This document shows, piece by piece, positions 17,231-25,368 of a stretch of DNA of 49,875 bases (the stretch's first letter is position 1; every line of letters starts with the position of its first letter). The stretch covers positions 1 to 49,875 of the forward strand of contig JAUSMJ010000062.1 in the NCBI GenBank assembly GCA_030645575.1, given 5' to 3'. The position numbers and the translations under genes are program-made. The notes beneath the pieces were generated by a model. It made no database searches, was not told the DNA's origin, and saw only the letters and a program-made list of their open reading frames with translations. Source of the stretch: Caulobacter sp. (GTDB lineage Bacteria > Pseudomonadota > Alphaproteobacteria > Caulobacterales > Caulobacteraceae).

Positions 17231-17838
17231 GCGCCCCGCCCAAGACCGTGCTGGACGTCGCGCCGGAGGAAGCGGCGGCGATCCGCGCGGCCGTGCTGTC
17301 GGCCGACCTCGGGACCCTCGGGCCGGGCCGTGGGCTGGCCGCGCTGGAGGACGCCGCCGACCTCACGGCTTTCCTCGCCGATCCCCGGGTTACCGACGCC
17401 ATCTATGACCTGCCGCGACCGTTCACCCTGGCCAACGTCACCCGCTGGATCATCGAGTCCGAAGCCCTGCGGAGGGAAGGACGGCGGCTGCTGATCCTGA
17501 CGCGGGACGAGACGGGCGAGATCGCCGGCTACAGCTGCGTCAGCGTCTGGCCGGAACGGTCGGCGGCCGAGCTGGCGGGAGCCCTGCGCGCCGACCGGCA
17601 GAGCGGCGGCCAGGGCGGGGCGGGCGCGCTGCACAGCTTCGGCTGGATCTTCGAGGCCCTGGGCGTGCGGATGATGTGCCTGACGGCCGCCGTGGACAAT
17701 GTCCGCTCGGCCAAGCTGATCGACGCGGCCGGCTTCGTGCGCATGGGGACGCGCGACGCCGTGCGGCCTGACGGAACGACCCGGGTGTCGCTGTACTGGG
17801 AAGTCACGCGCGACCAATGGCGCGGTCGCCGGGGTTGA
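17227..17838 (+). CDS. GNAT-family acetyltransferase (RimJ/RimL-type)
   Basis: The 203-residue protein resembles GNAT acyltransferases that modify protein N-termini or small molecules: a central FTLANVTRWIIES helix and GWIFEALGVRMMCLTAAVDNVRSAKLIDAAGFVRMG, the classical RimJ-like end (DNxxSxxLxxxxGF). The first 50 residues do not match the usual fold. The start codon is GTG at 17227, overlapping the previous stop by four bases. Substrate is unknown. Confidence 0.75.
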   Translation: MSAPPKTVLDVAPEEAAAIRAAVLSADLGTLGPGRGLAALEDAADLTAFLADPRVTDAIYDLPRPFTLANVTRWIIESEALRREGRRLLILTRDETGEIAGYSCVSVWPERSAAELAGALRADRQSGGQGGAGALHSFGWIFEALGVRMMCLTAAVDNVRSAKLIDAAGFVRMGTRDAVRPDGTTRVSLYWEVTRDQWRGRRG

Positions 17839-17902
17839 ACCGCCGAGCTTGCGAAGTTTGGCCGGAAGGATCAGTCTCGCGACCAGAACGGGGAGATCGC
17901 CG

Positions 17903-18214
17903 ATGTACAAGCTTTCTGTCGCTTCACTGGCCGTCTGCGCGTTGCTGGCGTCGGCCGCCATGGCGCAACCGGTCAACACCATCATGGAGTCAGGCGCGCC
18001 GCCGGCGCCCACTGACACCCAGGTCACCAAGGATGGCAAAGTCTGCAAGATCCTGGTGGTCACGGGAAGCCGCGTTCCACAGCAGAAGATCTGCCTGACC
18101 CGGGAAGAGTGGAAGGCCAAGTCCGACGGCGCCAAGGAAGGCCTCGACGCCCTCCAGCGCTCCGGCCTGACCCGCAACTGCATCGGCCAGTCCGGCGGTG
18201 GCTGCGGTCAGTGA
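17903..18214 (+). CDS. Small secreted protein of unknown function
   Basis: The 103-residue precursor has a clear signal peptide (YKLSVASLAVCALLASAAMAQ, cleavage after AMA). The mature part is about 80 residues with four Cys (two in VCKIL and KICLTREEW, two in the last ten residues) that could form disulfides in the periplasm. The KVCKILVVTGSRVPQQKICL stretch recalls short secreted proteins seen in Caulobacterales and sphingomonads, but I cannot assign a function. Start at 17903 is supported by a GGGGAGA ribosome binding site and by the signal peptide. Confidence 0.7.
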   Translation: MYKLSVASLAVCALLASAAMAQPVNTIMESGAPPAPTDTQVTKDGKVCKILVVTGSRVPQQKICLTREEWKAKSDGAKEGLDALQRSGLTRNCIGQSGGGCGQ

Positions 18215-18357
18215 TCCGGACGCCCTGAAGGCGGGGCGGATGGTGAAGTCTCCGCTGTTGTTGGTGAAGACCGAGGTCAAGATCGCCGCGGCCGGCGCCG
18301 CGAAGCCCCGCGGAGCAAGCTCAGGACGCGACCTATACTTCATTCTCGTTCCCGCGT

Positions 18358-18383
18358 GGAACGAAGGTCGGCGTGGCGACGTT
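18358..18383 (+). promoter_or_regulatory. EcfG/SigT-type promoter
   Basis: GGAAC (18358-18362), 17 bp, then CGTT (18380-18383) exactly fits the consensus of the alphaproteobacterial general stress sigma factor (EcfG; SigT in Caulobacter), GGAAC-N16/17-CGTT. The start codon of the BA14K-like gene is 26 bp downstream, leaving a short leader. Confidence 0.75.
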
Positions 18384-18409
18384 GTAAATAGCGCCAAAGG
18401 GAGCCGACC

Positions 18410-18742
18410 ATGAAGCGCATCATTCTTCCCCTGCTCGCCGCCGTCGCCTTGCTGGGGGCGCCGGCCGTTTCGGGCGCCCAGGGAGGCCCGCCGCCGCCGG
18501 GCTATCGGCGCGATAGCCCGCCGCCCGTCGCGCGCCGACAGCCGCCCCCGCCGAATCGGGGTTGGGAGCGGGAGCGGCCCGCGCCGCCGAGGTACTACAA
18601 TCGATGGGATCGGCCGGGCATGCGCCAGGGATCGCGCTGGCAGCGCCACGTGCGCGCCTGCCGGGCCCACTATCGCTCCTACAATGTCCGTCGCGACGCC
18701 TACCGCAGCTATAGCGGTCGCTGGATTCGCTGCCGCTATTAG
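18410..18742 (+). CDS. Secreted BA14K-like, Pro/Arg-rich protein
   Basis: The 110-residue precursor has a signal peptide (residues 1-23, ending VSGAQ), a Pro/Arg-rich linker and a C-terminal domain. That domain has two Cys and the pattern CRAHYRSYNVRRDAYRSYSG, which resembles the BA14K family (C-x-x-x-y-R-S-Y-d-x-x-x-x-x-Y-x-G-y-d-G). BA14K proteins are small exported, basic, often immunoreactive proteins of alphaproteobacteria without a firm role. The EcfG-type promoter just upstream places it in the general stress response. Confidence 0.75.
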   Translation: MKRIILPLLAAVALLGAPAVSGAQGGPPPPGYRRDSPPPVARRQPPPPNRGWERERPAPPRYYNRWDRPGMRQGSRWQRHVRACRAHYRSYNVRRDAYRSYSGRWIRCRY

Positions 18743-18759
18743 CGGGCGCAGGCGAGGCC

Positions 18760-18788
18760 TCCCCTTCGCGGCTTCGGCCCGAAGGGGA
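18760..18788. terminator. Hairpin between convergent genes
   Basis: CCCCTTCG (18761-18768) pairs with CGAAGGGG (18780-18787) in the gap between the BA14K-like gene and the convergent thiolase gene. No long T-tract follows on either strand, so it is only a possible terminator. Confidence 0.4.
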
Positions 18789-18820
18789 AGGTCCTGGCTG
18801 TCGGGCTGTCCCGAGAGGGC

Positions 18821-20017
18821 TTACGCCCGCTCGAACACCGCCGCGATGCCCTGGCCGCCGCCGATGCACATCGTCTCCAGGCCATAGCGGGCGTCGCGAC
18901 GATGCAGTTCGCGCAGCAGGTTGGCCAGAATCCGGCCGCCGGTGGCGCCGATCGGGTGGCCCAGCGAGATGCCGCTGCCGTTGACGTTCAGCCTGTCGCG
19001 GTCGTCCCAGCCCCAGCCCTTGAGCACGGCCAGCACCTGCGGGGCGAAGGCCTCATTCAGCTCGACCAGGTCGATGTCCTTCCAGCCAAGGCCCGAGCGG
19101 GCGAACAGCCGCTCCACCGCCGGGACCGGGCCGATGCCCATGCGGGACGGGTCGCAGCCGGCGGCGGCCCAGCTGACGAACCAGCCCATCGGGTCGAGAT
19201 TCAGCTCGGCCAGCTTGTCCTCGGCGACCACCAGGCAGGCGGCGGCGGCGTCGTTCTGCTGGCTGGCGTTGCCGGCCGTGACCACGCCGTCCTTCTCCAG
19301 CGCGCGCAGCTTGCCGAGGGTCTCCATCGAGGCGTCGGGGCGGAAGCCCTCGTCCTTGTCGAAGATCACCGGATCGCCCTTCTTCTGCGGCACGGCGACC
19401 TTGACCAGTTCGTCGTCGAACTTGCCGTCGGCCCAGGCCCGCGTCGCCCGCTGGTGGCTCATGACGGCGTATTCGTCGGACTGTTCACGCGTGATGTTGT
19501 AGTCGCGGGCCAGGTTGTCGGCGGTCTCGATCATGCCGCTGATCACGCCGAAGCGGCTGATCGGCTGGCTCATCACCCGGCCCCGGCTCAGGCGGTCGTG
19601 CATCGTCACCGAGCCCATGCGGGCGCCATTGCGCATGTCGGTAGTGTAGTATTCGACGTTGCTCATGCTCTCGACGCCGCCGGCGACGACCACGTCGGCC
19701 GCGCCGGTCTGGACCATCATCGCCGCGTTGACGATCGCCTGCAGACCGCTGCCGCAGCGCCGGTCCAGCTGGTAGCCGGGGACGCTGATCGGCAGGTCGG
19801 CGGCCAGGGCCGACCAGCGGGCGATGCAGGGCGCCTCGCCGTTGCCGTAGCCCTGGGCGAAGATCACGTCGTCGATCCGCTCGGGGTCGATCTTCGTGCG
19901 TTCGACCAGGGCGCGCAGGATCACCGCGCCGAGGTCGCCGGCGGTCATGCTGGCGAGACCGCCCTGGAACTTGCCGACCGCGGTGCGGATCGGCGTGACG
20001 ATGGCGGCGCGGCGCAT
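18821..20017 (-). CDS. Acetyl-CoA C-acyltransferase (thiolase)
   Basis: The 398-residue thiolase cleaves 3-ketoacyl-CoA or makes acetoacetyl-CoA. The nucleophilic Cys88 lies in QLDRRCGSGLQAI, the catalytic His in GHPIGATGGR and the second Cys in CIGGGQGIAAVFERA at the C-terminus; NEAFAPQ is also present. The start at 20017 (MRRAAIVTPIRTAVGKF) matches the family; the frame upstream is only repeat DNA. It lies downstream of an SDR of the MFE-2 type on the same strand, so the two probably act together in beta-oxidation of an unknown acyl chain, possibly a steroid or branched side chain. Confidence 0.93.
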   Translation of the reverse strand: MRRAAIVTPIRTAVGKFQGGLASMTAGDLGAVILRALVERTKIDPERIDDVIFAQGYGNGEAPCIARWSALAADLPISVPGYQLDRRCGSGLQAIVNAAMMVQTGAADVVVAGGVESMSNVEYYTTDMRNGARMGSVTMHDRLSRGRVMSQPISRFGVISGMIETADNLARDYNITREQSDEYAVMSHQRATRAWADGKFDDELVKVAVPQKKGDPVIFDKDEGFRPDASMETLGKLRALEKDGVVTAGNASQQNDAAAACLVVAEDKLAELNLDPMGWFVSWAAAGCDPSRMGIGPVPAVERLFARSGLGWKDIDLVELNEAFAPQVLAVLKGWGWDDRDRLNVNGSGISLGHPIGATGGRILANLLRELHRRDARYGLETMCIGGGQGIAAVFERA

Positions 20018-20036
20018 GGGAAGCTCCGAGATATTT

Positions 20037-20163
20037 CCCTCCCCTTCATGGGGAGGGTGGCCCGAAGGGCCGGGTGGGGAATGATGACGCCGCACCGGAG
20101 TGGCGGGTTACTTCCCCACCCTCGGCTGCCGCGCAGCTTCTCCCTCCCCATGAAGGGGAGGGA
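20037..20163. repeat. Inverted repeat between the SDR and thiolase genes
   Basis: The left end CCCTCCCCTTCATGGGGAGG is itself a hairpin and recurs inverted at the right end (20142-20163, CCCTCCCCATGAAGGGGAGG). Between them are GGTGGCCCGAAGGGCC and its counterpart CCACCCTCGGCTGCC. It lies inside what looks like a two-gene operon, so it may affect mRNA processing between the cistrons. Confidence 0.8.
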
Positions 20164-20168
20164 AGTTT

Positions 20169-21086
20169 TCAGATCGGGTCGTAGGGGAACACGGACGCGC
20201 TGGCGCCCGCGTCGAAGAAGCTGTTTTTCATCGCCGGCAGGGCGACGTCGAGCAGCGAGCGGGGGGTCCAGCCCTGGAGGTTGGCCATGTTGCGCACCGG
20301 CCGGGGCTGGTCGAACAGGATCACCTCGTTGCCGCGCACGGCGAAGATCTGGCCGCTGACGTCCTTGGCTTCGGGCGAGGCCAGGGCCACCGCCAGCTGG
20401 GCCACCTGGTCGGCGCGCATGGCGTTCTTCATCCGCTCGACGCGCTGGGCCGATGCTTCATCCTTGACCGGGATGGTGGCGATCATGCGGGTCCAGGCGA
20501 ACGGGGCGATGATGTTGGAGCGGACGTTCTTGATCGCCCCCTCCATCGCCAGGATGCGCGACAGGCCCATGACGCCCAGCTTGGCGGCGGCGTAGTTGGC
20601 CTGGCCGATGTTGCCGATCAGGCCGCTGGTCGAGGTGAAGTGGACATAGCTGCCTTCCTGCTGACCCCGGAAGTGCTCCACCGAGGCGCGGGAGACGTTG
20701 TAGGCGCCGCGCAGGTGCACCTCGATGACCTTGTCCCAGTCCTCGTCGGTCATCTTGTGGAACATGCCGTCGCGCAGGATGCCGGCCGGATTGATGATCG
20801 CGTGCAGGCCGCCGAAGGTATCCATGGCCTGCTGGATCATGCCCTTGACCGAGGCCATGGAGGTGACGCTCTCGGAGTTGGCCACCGCCTCGCCGCCGGC
20901 GGCGTTGATCTCGTTGGCCGTCTGTTGCGCCGGACCGGCGTCGCCCGCGTCGCCGCCGCCGACACTGCCGCCCAGATCATTGACCACGACCTTGGCGCCC
21001 TCGCGCGCCGCCAGCAGCGCGCACTCCTTGCCGATGCCGCCCGCGGCGCCGGTGACCAGAACGACCTTGCCCTCAAGCACGCCCAT
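20169..21086 (-). CDS. SDR-family 3-hydroxyacyl-CoA dehydrogenase (MFE-2-like)
   Basis: The 305-residue SDR has TGAAGGIG (about 13-20), the VVNDLGGSVGG stretch typical of the peroxisomal MFE-2/17-beta-HSD type 4 branch, NPAGILRDGMFHKMTDEDWD and the active-site YAAAK. In MFE-2 this domain oxidises 3-hydroxyacyl-CoA to 3-ketoacyl-CoA, the substrate of thiolase, and the thiolase gene is directly downstream. The hallmark NxAG is NPAG here. It probably supplies one beta-oxidation step; chain specificity is not known. Confidence 0.88.
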   Translation of the reverse strand: MGVLEGKVVLVTGAAGGIGKECALLAAREGAKVVVNDLGGSVGGGDAGDAGPAQQTANEINAAGGEAVANSESVTSMASVKGMIQQAMDTFGGLHAIINPAGILRDGMFHKMTDEDWDKVIEVHLRGAYNVSRASVEHFRGQQEGSYVHFTSTSGLIGNIGQANYAAAKLGVMGLSRILAMEGAIKNVRSNIIAPFAWTRMIATIPVKDEASAQRVERMKNAMRADQVAQLAVALASPEAKDVSGQIFAVRGNEVILFDQPRPVRNMANLQGWTPRSLLDVALPAMKNSFFDAGASASVFPYDPI

Positions 21087-21163
21087 GATGGCTCTCCCTT
21101 GGATGATTTTTGCGAGTTTCCCGTGGTCTAAGCGGCATACGCAGCGTTAGGCAAGGGTGCGTG

Positions 21164-21249
21164 GTTCGACACGCGCCTTCGGCGCTGCTCACCATGACGT
21201 CGAAAATGCACGTCATCCTGAGCAGCCGCGCAGCGGCGTGTCGAAGGAC
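21164..21249. repeat. Imperfect palindromic repeat (GTTCGACACGC type)
   Basis: Arms GTTCGACACGCGC (from 21164) and GCGGCGTGTCGAAGGAC (to 21249) enclose inner pairs GCTGCTCACCATGACGT and ACGTCATCCTGAGCAGC. It fills the gap between the SDR gene and the MFS gene, which read in the same direction. Elements of this design are common between genes in Caulobacterales. Confidence 0.8.
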
Positions 21250-21258
21250 GCAGTGTGC

Positions 21259-22524
21259 TCACGCAAGCCGGTCGGCCTTGCGCAGGTCGGGGAACAGTCT
21301 GGCCCAGACGCCGGTGACCACCAGCGCTCCGACGCCGCCGAACACCGCCGCGCCCACCGGGCCGAGGAACCGCGCCACCAGACCGCTCTCGAACTCGCCC
21401 AGCTCGTTGCTGGCGCCGATGAACAGCGACGACACCGTCGCCACCCGCCCGCGCATGTGGTCGGGGGTGGAAAGCTGGACCAGGGTCTGGCGGACATAGA
21501 CGCTGATCATGTCGGCGCCGCCCAGCAGGATCAGCCCGCCCAGCGAGATCCAGATCAGCTGCGACAGGCCGAAGATCAGCGTGCCGACGCCGAACAGGGC
21601 CACCGACGTGAACATGATCACCCCGGCGTTCTTGCGGATCGGGTTGCTGGCCAGCCAGAAGGCGACCGCCGCCGCGCCGATGGCCGGCCCCGCGCGCAGC
21701 AGGCCGAAGCCCTCGGCGCCGACATGCAGCACGTCGCGGGCGAACACCGGCAGCAGGGCCGTGGCCCCGCCCAGGATCACCGCGAACAGGTCCAGCGAGA
21801 TGGCCCCGAAGACGATCTTGTTGTTCCAGACATAGGCCAGGCCCTCCTGCATCAGGGCCCAGCGCGAGCCGGGCTGGACCACCGGCTGGGCGTTGCCGCG
21901 GATCAGCAGCACGCACAGGCCGGCGACGAGGTAGAGCACGGCCGCGACGCCATAGGACAGGCTCGGCGACAGCGCCACCAGCACCCCGCCGAGGGCCGGG
22001 CCGCCGATCGAGGCGGTCTGCCAGGCCAGCGACTGCCAGGCGATCGCTCGCGGCAGCAGGGCCCTGGGCACCAGCATTGGCCCCAGCGCCGTGCTGGCCG
22101 GCGAGAAGTACGAGCGGGCCGCGCCGAACAGGGCCGCCGCCGCCAGCAGCAGCGGGATGCTGGCCCAGCCCAGGAAGGTCGCAACGGCCAGGCCGGCGGC
22201 GACCAGAATCTCGGCCGTGTAGCAGCGCAGCAGGATCCGTCGGCGGTCGTGGCGGTCGGCCGTTTCGCCCGCCGGCAGGGCCAGCAGCAGCACCGGCACG
22301 AACGACACCAGCCCGATCATGCTGACCATGAAGGCGGCGCGTTTGACGTCCATGCCCTCGCCGTCGCGGGCCAGGCTGTAGACGTGCCAGCCGAGCGCCA
22401 CGCTCTGCACCTGCACCCCCAGCACCGCGACGAAACGCGACAGCCAGAACAGCACGAAGTCGCGCTGGCCCAGCAGGGCGCGGAGGGAGGTGTCGGGTTC
22501 GGGGAGATCGGCGGAGTCGGACAT
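21259..22524 (-). CDS. MFS transporter (MFS_3/EntS-like)
   Basis: The 421-residue membrane protein with about 12 hydrophobic segments belongs to the major facilitator superfamily. It has LPAGETADRHDRRRILL in the loop between segments 2 and 3, and an MFS_3-type N-terminus (FVLFWLSRFVAVLGVQVQSVALGWHVY) like that of the enterobactin exporter EntS. PDHMRGRVATVSSLFIGASNELGEFESG in segment 10-11 is also typical of this branch. The likely role is efflux of a small molecule or siderophore; the substrate is unknown. The start at 22524 (MSDSADLPEP) avoids an Arg-rich upstream extension. It is divergent from a GNAT gene. Confidence 0.85.
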   Translation of the reverse strand: MSDSADLPEPDTSLRALLGQRDFVLFWLSRFVAVLGVQVQSVALGWHVYSLARDGEGMDVKRAAFMVSMIGLVSFVPVLLLALPAGETADRHDRRRILLRCYTAEILVAAGLAVATFLGWASIPLLLAAAALFGAARSYFSPASTALGPMLVPRALLPRAIAWQSLAWQTASIGGPALGGVLVALSPSLSYGVAAVLYLVAGLCVLLIRGNAQPVVQPGSRWALMQEGLAYVWNNKIVFGAISLDLFAVILGGATALLPVFARDVLHVGAEGFGLLRAGPAIGAAAVAFWLASNPIRKNAGVIMFTSVALFGVGTLIFGLSQLIWISLGGLILLGGADMISVYVRQTLVQLSTPDHMRGRVATVSSLFIGASNELGEFESGLVARFLGPVGAAVFGGVGALVVTGVWARLFPDLRKADRLA

Positions 22525-22740
22525 GAGGCGGCGCACATTCGCCCGCGCCCGCGCCCATCGCAACAGTCGTTGACGCCGCCCGCCGCCGGCCCTAAGTCGC
22601 GGCCCCTTGATGGCGAGAAGGACGAGGGCGCGATGCGCAGCCTCCGACGAACGATCCGCCGCGCTGGATCAGCGCGAGTCTAGCCGCCCCGGCCGAGAGG
22701 TTCGGGGCCGTTCCCGTCTTTTCGCTTCGAGCCCACTGTA

Positions 22741-23232
22741 ATGACCGCCATCGCCTATCGCCCCGAGCTGCCGGCCGACGCGCCGCTGATCGCCGCCCTG
22801 ATCGACCGCGCCTTTGGCCCCGGCCGCCACGCCAAGGCCGCCGACCGCCTGCGCGAGGGCAACACCCTGATCCCCGACCTGTCGTTCACCGCCTGGGACG
22901 GCGAAACCCTCGTGGGTTCGGTGCGACTGTGGCCGGTGGCCATCGGCGGCGCGCCGGTGGTGTTCCTGGGGCCGATCGCAGTGGAAGCCGAACTTCGCAA
23001 GCACCGGATCGGCCAGACGCTGGTGGAGATGGCCTGCGAGGCCGCCGCCGCCGCCGGCTGGCGCGCGGTGCTGCTGGTCGGCGACGCGCCCTATTTCGGC
23101 CGGGTCGGGTTCGACGCCGCGCCGGCGAAGGCCGTGCACATGCCGGGACCGGTCGATCAGCGCCGCGTGCTGCTCAAGGCCCTGCGCGAGGGCGGGGCGG
23201 ACGGGCTGGCGGGGCTGGTGACCGCGGGGTGA
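22741..23232 (+). CDS. GNAT N-acetyltransferase (YhbS-like)
   Basis: The 163-residue GNAT protein has the core FLGPIAVEAELRKHRIGQTLVEMACEAAAAAGW (with the RxxxIG acetyl-CoA loop) and LLVGDAPYFGRVGFDAAPA, the pattern of the YhbS/COG3153 branch. That branch also has an N-terminal ALIDRAFGPGR stretch, seen here. The acceptor is unknown. The gene is preceded by about 215 bp divergent from the MFS gene and converges with the S9 peptidase gene 78 bp downstream. Confidence 0.85.
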   Translation: MTAIAYRPELPADAPLIAALIDRAFGPGRHAKAADRLREGNTLIPDLSFTAWDGETLVGSVRLWPVAIGGAPVVFLGPIAVEAELRKHRIGQTLVEMACEAAAAAGWRAVLLVGDAPYFGRVGFDAAPAKAVHMPGPVDQRRVLLKALREGGADGLAGLVTAG

Positions 23233-23310
23233 CGCCGGGCGGCAGGCGGAGCTCAAGATGCTCCGCGCCGAAGCGCTCAAGGCGTGGTCGCGGGCGGCCT
23301 GTGTCCAGGA

Positions 23311-25368
23311 TTAGGCCGGGCCGGAGCCTTCTGGACCCGGGCCGGTCAATCCGACCGCGCCGGCGGTGCAGCGCTTCCTGGCCAGGCCGGGCCACACGCG
23401 CGGTTCAGGCGCGCGGACAGCAACATCGTCCCCGAACAGCTGGGCAAGGAACCGGTCGGTCAGTCCGGCGACGGACTGGGCCGCTGGCCCACCATCGAGT
23501 CCATGGCCCTGCCCTGGAGCGACGTAGTAGCGGAACGGCTTGCCCAGCGTGCAGAGCCTGGCGGCATACGCGTTCACGCTGCGAACGGGGACCTTCGCGT
23601 CGCGGCCTCCAGCGAGGAGCAGCACGGGTCGCCGCAGGCGGCTCGCCATCGCCATCGGCGACCGCGCGCCCAGTCGGCGCATCGCCGGGGCGTCGGCGAT
23701 GTTCAGACCCAGGTAAGCAAACGATGCGCGGAGGCTAAGGCCGGCGTCATCGCCCTGTTCGGCCATGGCCTGATACCGGGCCACCCATGCCATGTCGGTG
23801 GGCGGAACGACGGCCACGGCGCCGCGAAACCGCTCTGGCCACAGCGTTGTCGCCAACAGGGCGGCATAGCCTCCGAACGAGGCTCCCATGATCGCCATCC
23901 GGTCGCCGTCGGCTTCTCCCCGCGCGACAAGCCATTCCGCGCTTTCCCGGATGTCGCCCAGCACCCGGCCGTCACCGAGATCGTCGCCGGCCGCCAGCAT
24001 GTAGCGCTGGCCATAGCCCCGGCTCGCGCGGAACTGCGGCTCGACGACCAGATAGCCTCGCGCGGCAAGCCGGGCGGCGGTGGCACTGTAGCCGGGGGGC
24101 GAGATGCTCCACGGTCCTCCGTGAACCAGCACCACCAGCGGCCTTGGCGACCGGGCCGGACTGGCCGGGCGGGTGACATAGGCGAATATGCGCAGGCCAT
24201 CCGAGGCGGCGAACGATTCCAGACGGCGAAGCGGCAAGGCCGGGGATGTGCTCGCCTTCCGATCGTGCGGCAGGGCCGGGCGCCAGGCCTCGCCGTCGTC
24301 GTCGGCGAGTTCCCAGACCATCGCCGCATCGCGGCCGTCACGCGTCCCGACCAGCCAGCGGCCCCGCGCATGACCGGCCACCCGAACCTCGCTCGCGTCC
24401 GGATGACGTCGGGCGAGCGCCGCGAGCACCCGGCGGGCGGCGGGCGCCGCCTCGACCGCTCGGCCACCGGCGTAGGGGATATGCAAAACCTGCGGCGCGC
24501 GGGTGACCGGATCGATCACGACGCCCTCGCCATCTCCCAGCACAAGCGGATCGCGGGCGACCAGCCGCGGCGGCCTGGTTCCGTTGATACGGTACAATCC
24601 ATCAAGATCGGCGCCGGCCGATGTCAGCAGATAGAGCGCGCCGCGCTGATCCGCCGAGACCAGGCTGCACCGCTCCAGCGGGCGGCACCGATAGCGCATC
24701 TCCAACTGGCCAGATGGGGCCAACCGGCTGATTTCGACCTGGTTCCGCCCGACCAGGCGCAGCCAGACACTCCCGTCCTGTCCTGTGATCGCGCTGCTTA
24801 CACGGCGGTCCCCGGCCCAGAGCTCTTCGGTCCGGCCACCGGGGTGCAGACGCAGGAGCGCGAAGCGGTCGGCCTGTCCGTCACCGTTGCTATCGTCTTC
24901 GACGGCGACCAGGGCGGCGGCTCGCCAGGCATCGACGCCCAGATACCGGCGGCCCGTCACACCGCCCAGCTGCGTGAGGACGCCTGACCCGGTCCTGTCG
25001 GATGTGGTCAGGGACATCAGCTTGCCAGGGGCGACAAGGAACAACCATTCGCCATCCGACGACCAGGCGAGATCGGTCGCGTCCGTGCGTCGCAGCAATC
25101 TTCTGGCGGCGCCGTCCTTTTCCGCCAGCCAGAGGCTCGAGCCTGCCGCATCGCTTTCTATCCAGGCGTGGCGGAGGCCGTCCGGGGACAGCGCGATCGC
25201 CGCGACAGGGTCCGCCGGCGTCTGGGGCCGGGGCGGGACCGGCGACGCGTCTTCGACAGCCGACGGCCCCGGCACGGTCGGGGCGGACGTGCGCATGGCG
25301 AGCCCCCCGGCCAGGAGCCCAACCAGGGCAAGGCCCGCCAGAGCCGCCCACCATCGCCAGCTCAGCAT
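23311..25368 (-). CDS. Membrane-anchored S9 (prolyl oligopeptidase) family peptidase
   Basis: The 685-residue protein has one N-terminal membrane segment (about residues 6-26), a Pro-rich linker and a region of WD/PD40-like repeats resembling a beta-propeller (about 50-390; LSPDGLRHAWIESD, DLAWSSDGEWLFL). A C-terminal alpha/beta hydrolase domain of the S9 type follows. The catalytic triad is visible: Ser497 (GASFGGY), Asp590 (GGRDAKVPV) and His622 (GQGHGLDGG). It should cleave peptides in the periplasm. It is the last gene of an operon with a GntR repressor, an ABC ATPase and a membrane protein. Its start overlaps the membrane protein stop by 7 bp. Lasso-peptide isopeptidases of Caulobacterales share this architecture, but no lasso genes are nearby. 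Confidence 0.85.
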   Translation of the reverse strand: MLSWRWWAALAGLALVGLLAGGLAMRTSAPTVPGPSAVEDASPVPPRPQTPADPVAAIALSPDGLRHAWIESDAAGSSLWLAEKDGAARRLLRRTDATDLAWSSDGEWLFLVAPGKLMSLTTSDRTGSGVLTQLGGVTGRRYLGVDAWRAAALVAVEDDSNGDGQADRFALLRLHPGGRTEELWAGDRRVSSAITGQDGSVWLRLVGRNQVEISRLAPSGQLEMRYRCRPLERCSLVSADQRGALYLLTSAGADLDGLYRINGTRPPRLVARDPLVLGDGEGVVIDPVTRAPQVLHIPYAGGRAVEAAPAARRVLAALARRHPDASEVRVAGHARGRWLVGTRDGRDAAMVWELADDDGEAWRPALPHDRKASTSPALPLRRLESFAASDGLRIFAYVTRPASPARSPRPLVVLVHGGPWSISPPGYSATAARLAARGYLVVEPQFRASRGYGQRYMLAAGDDLGDGRVLGDIRESAEWLVARGEADGDRMAIMGASFGGYAALLATTLWPERFRGAVAVVPPTDMAWVARYQAMAEQGDDAGLSLRASFAYLGLNIADAPAMRRLGARSPMAMASRLRRPVLLLAGGRDAKVPVRSVNAYAARLCTLGKPFRYYVAPGQGHGLDGGPAAQSVAGLTDRFLAQLFGDDVAVRAPEPRVWPGLARKRCTAGAVGLTGPGPEGSGPA

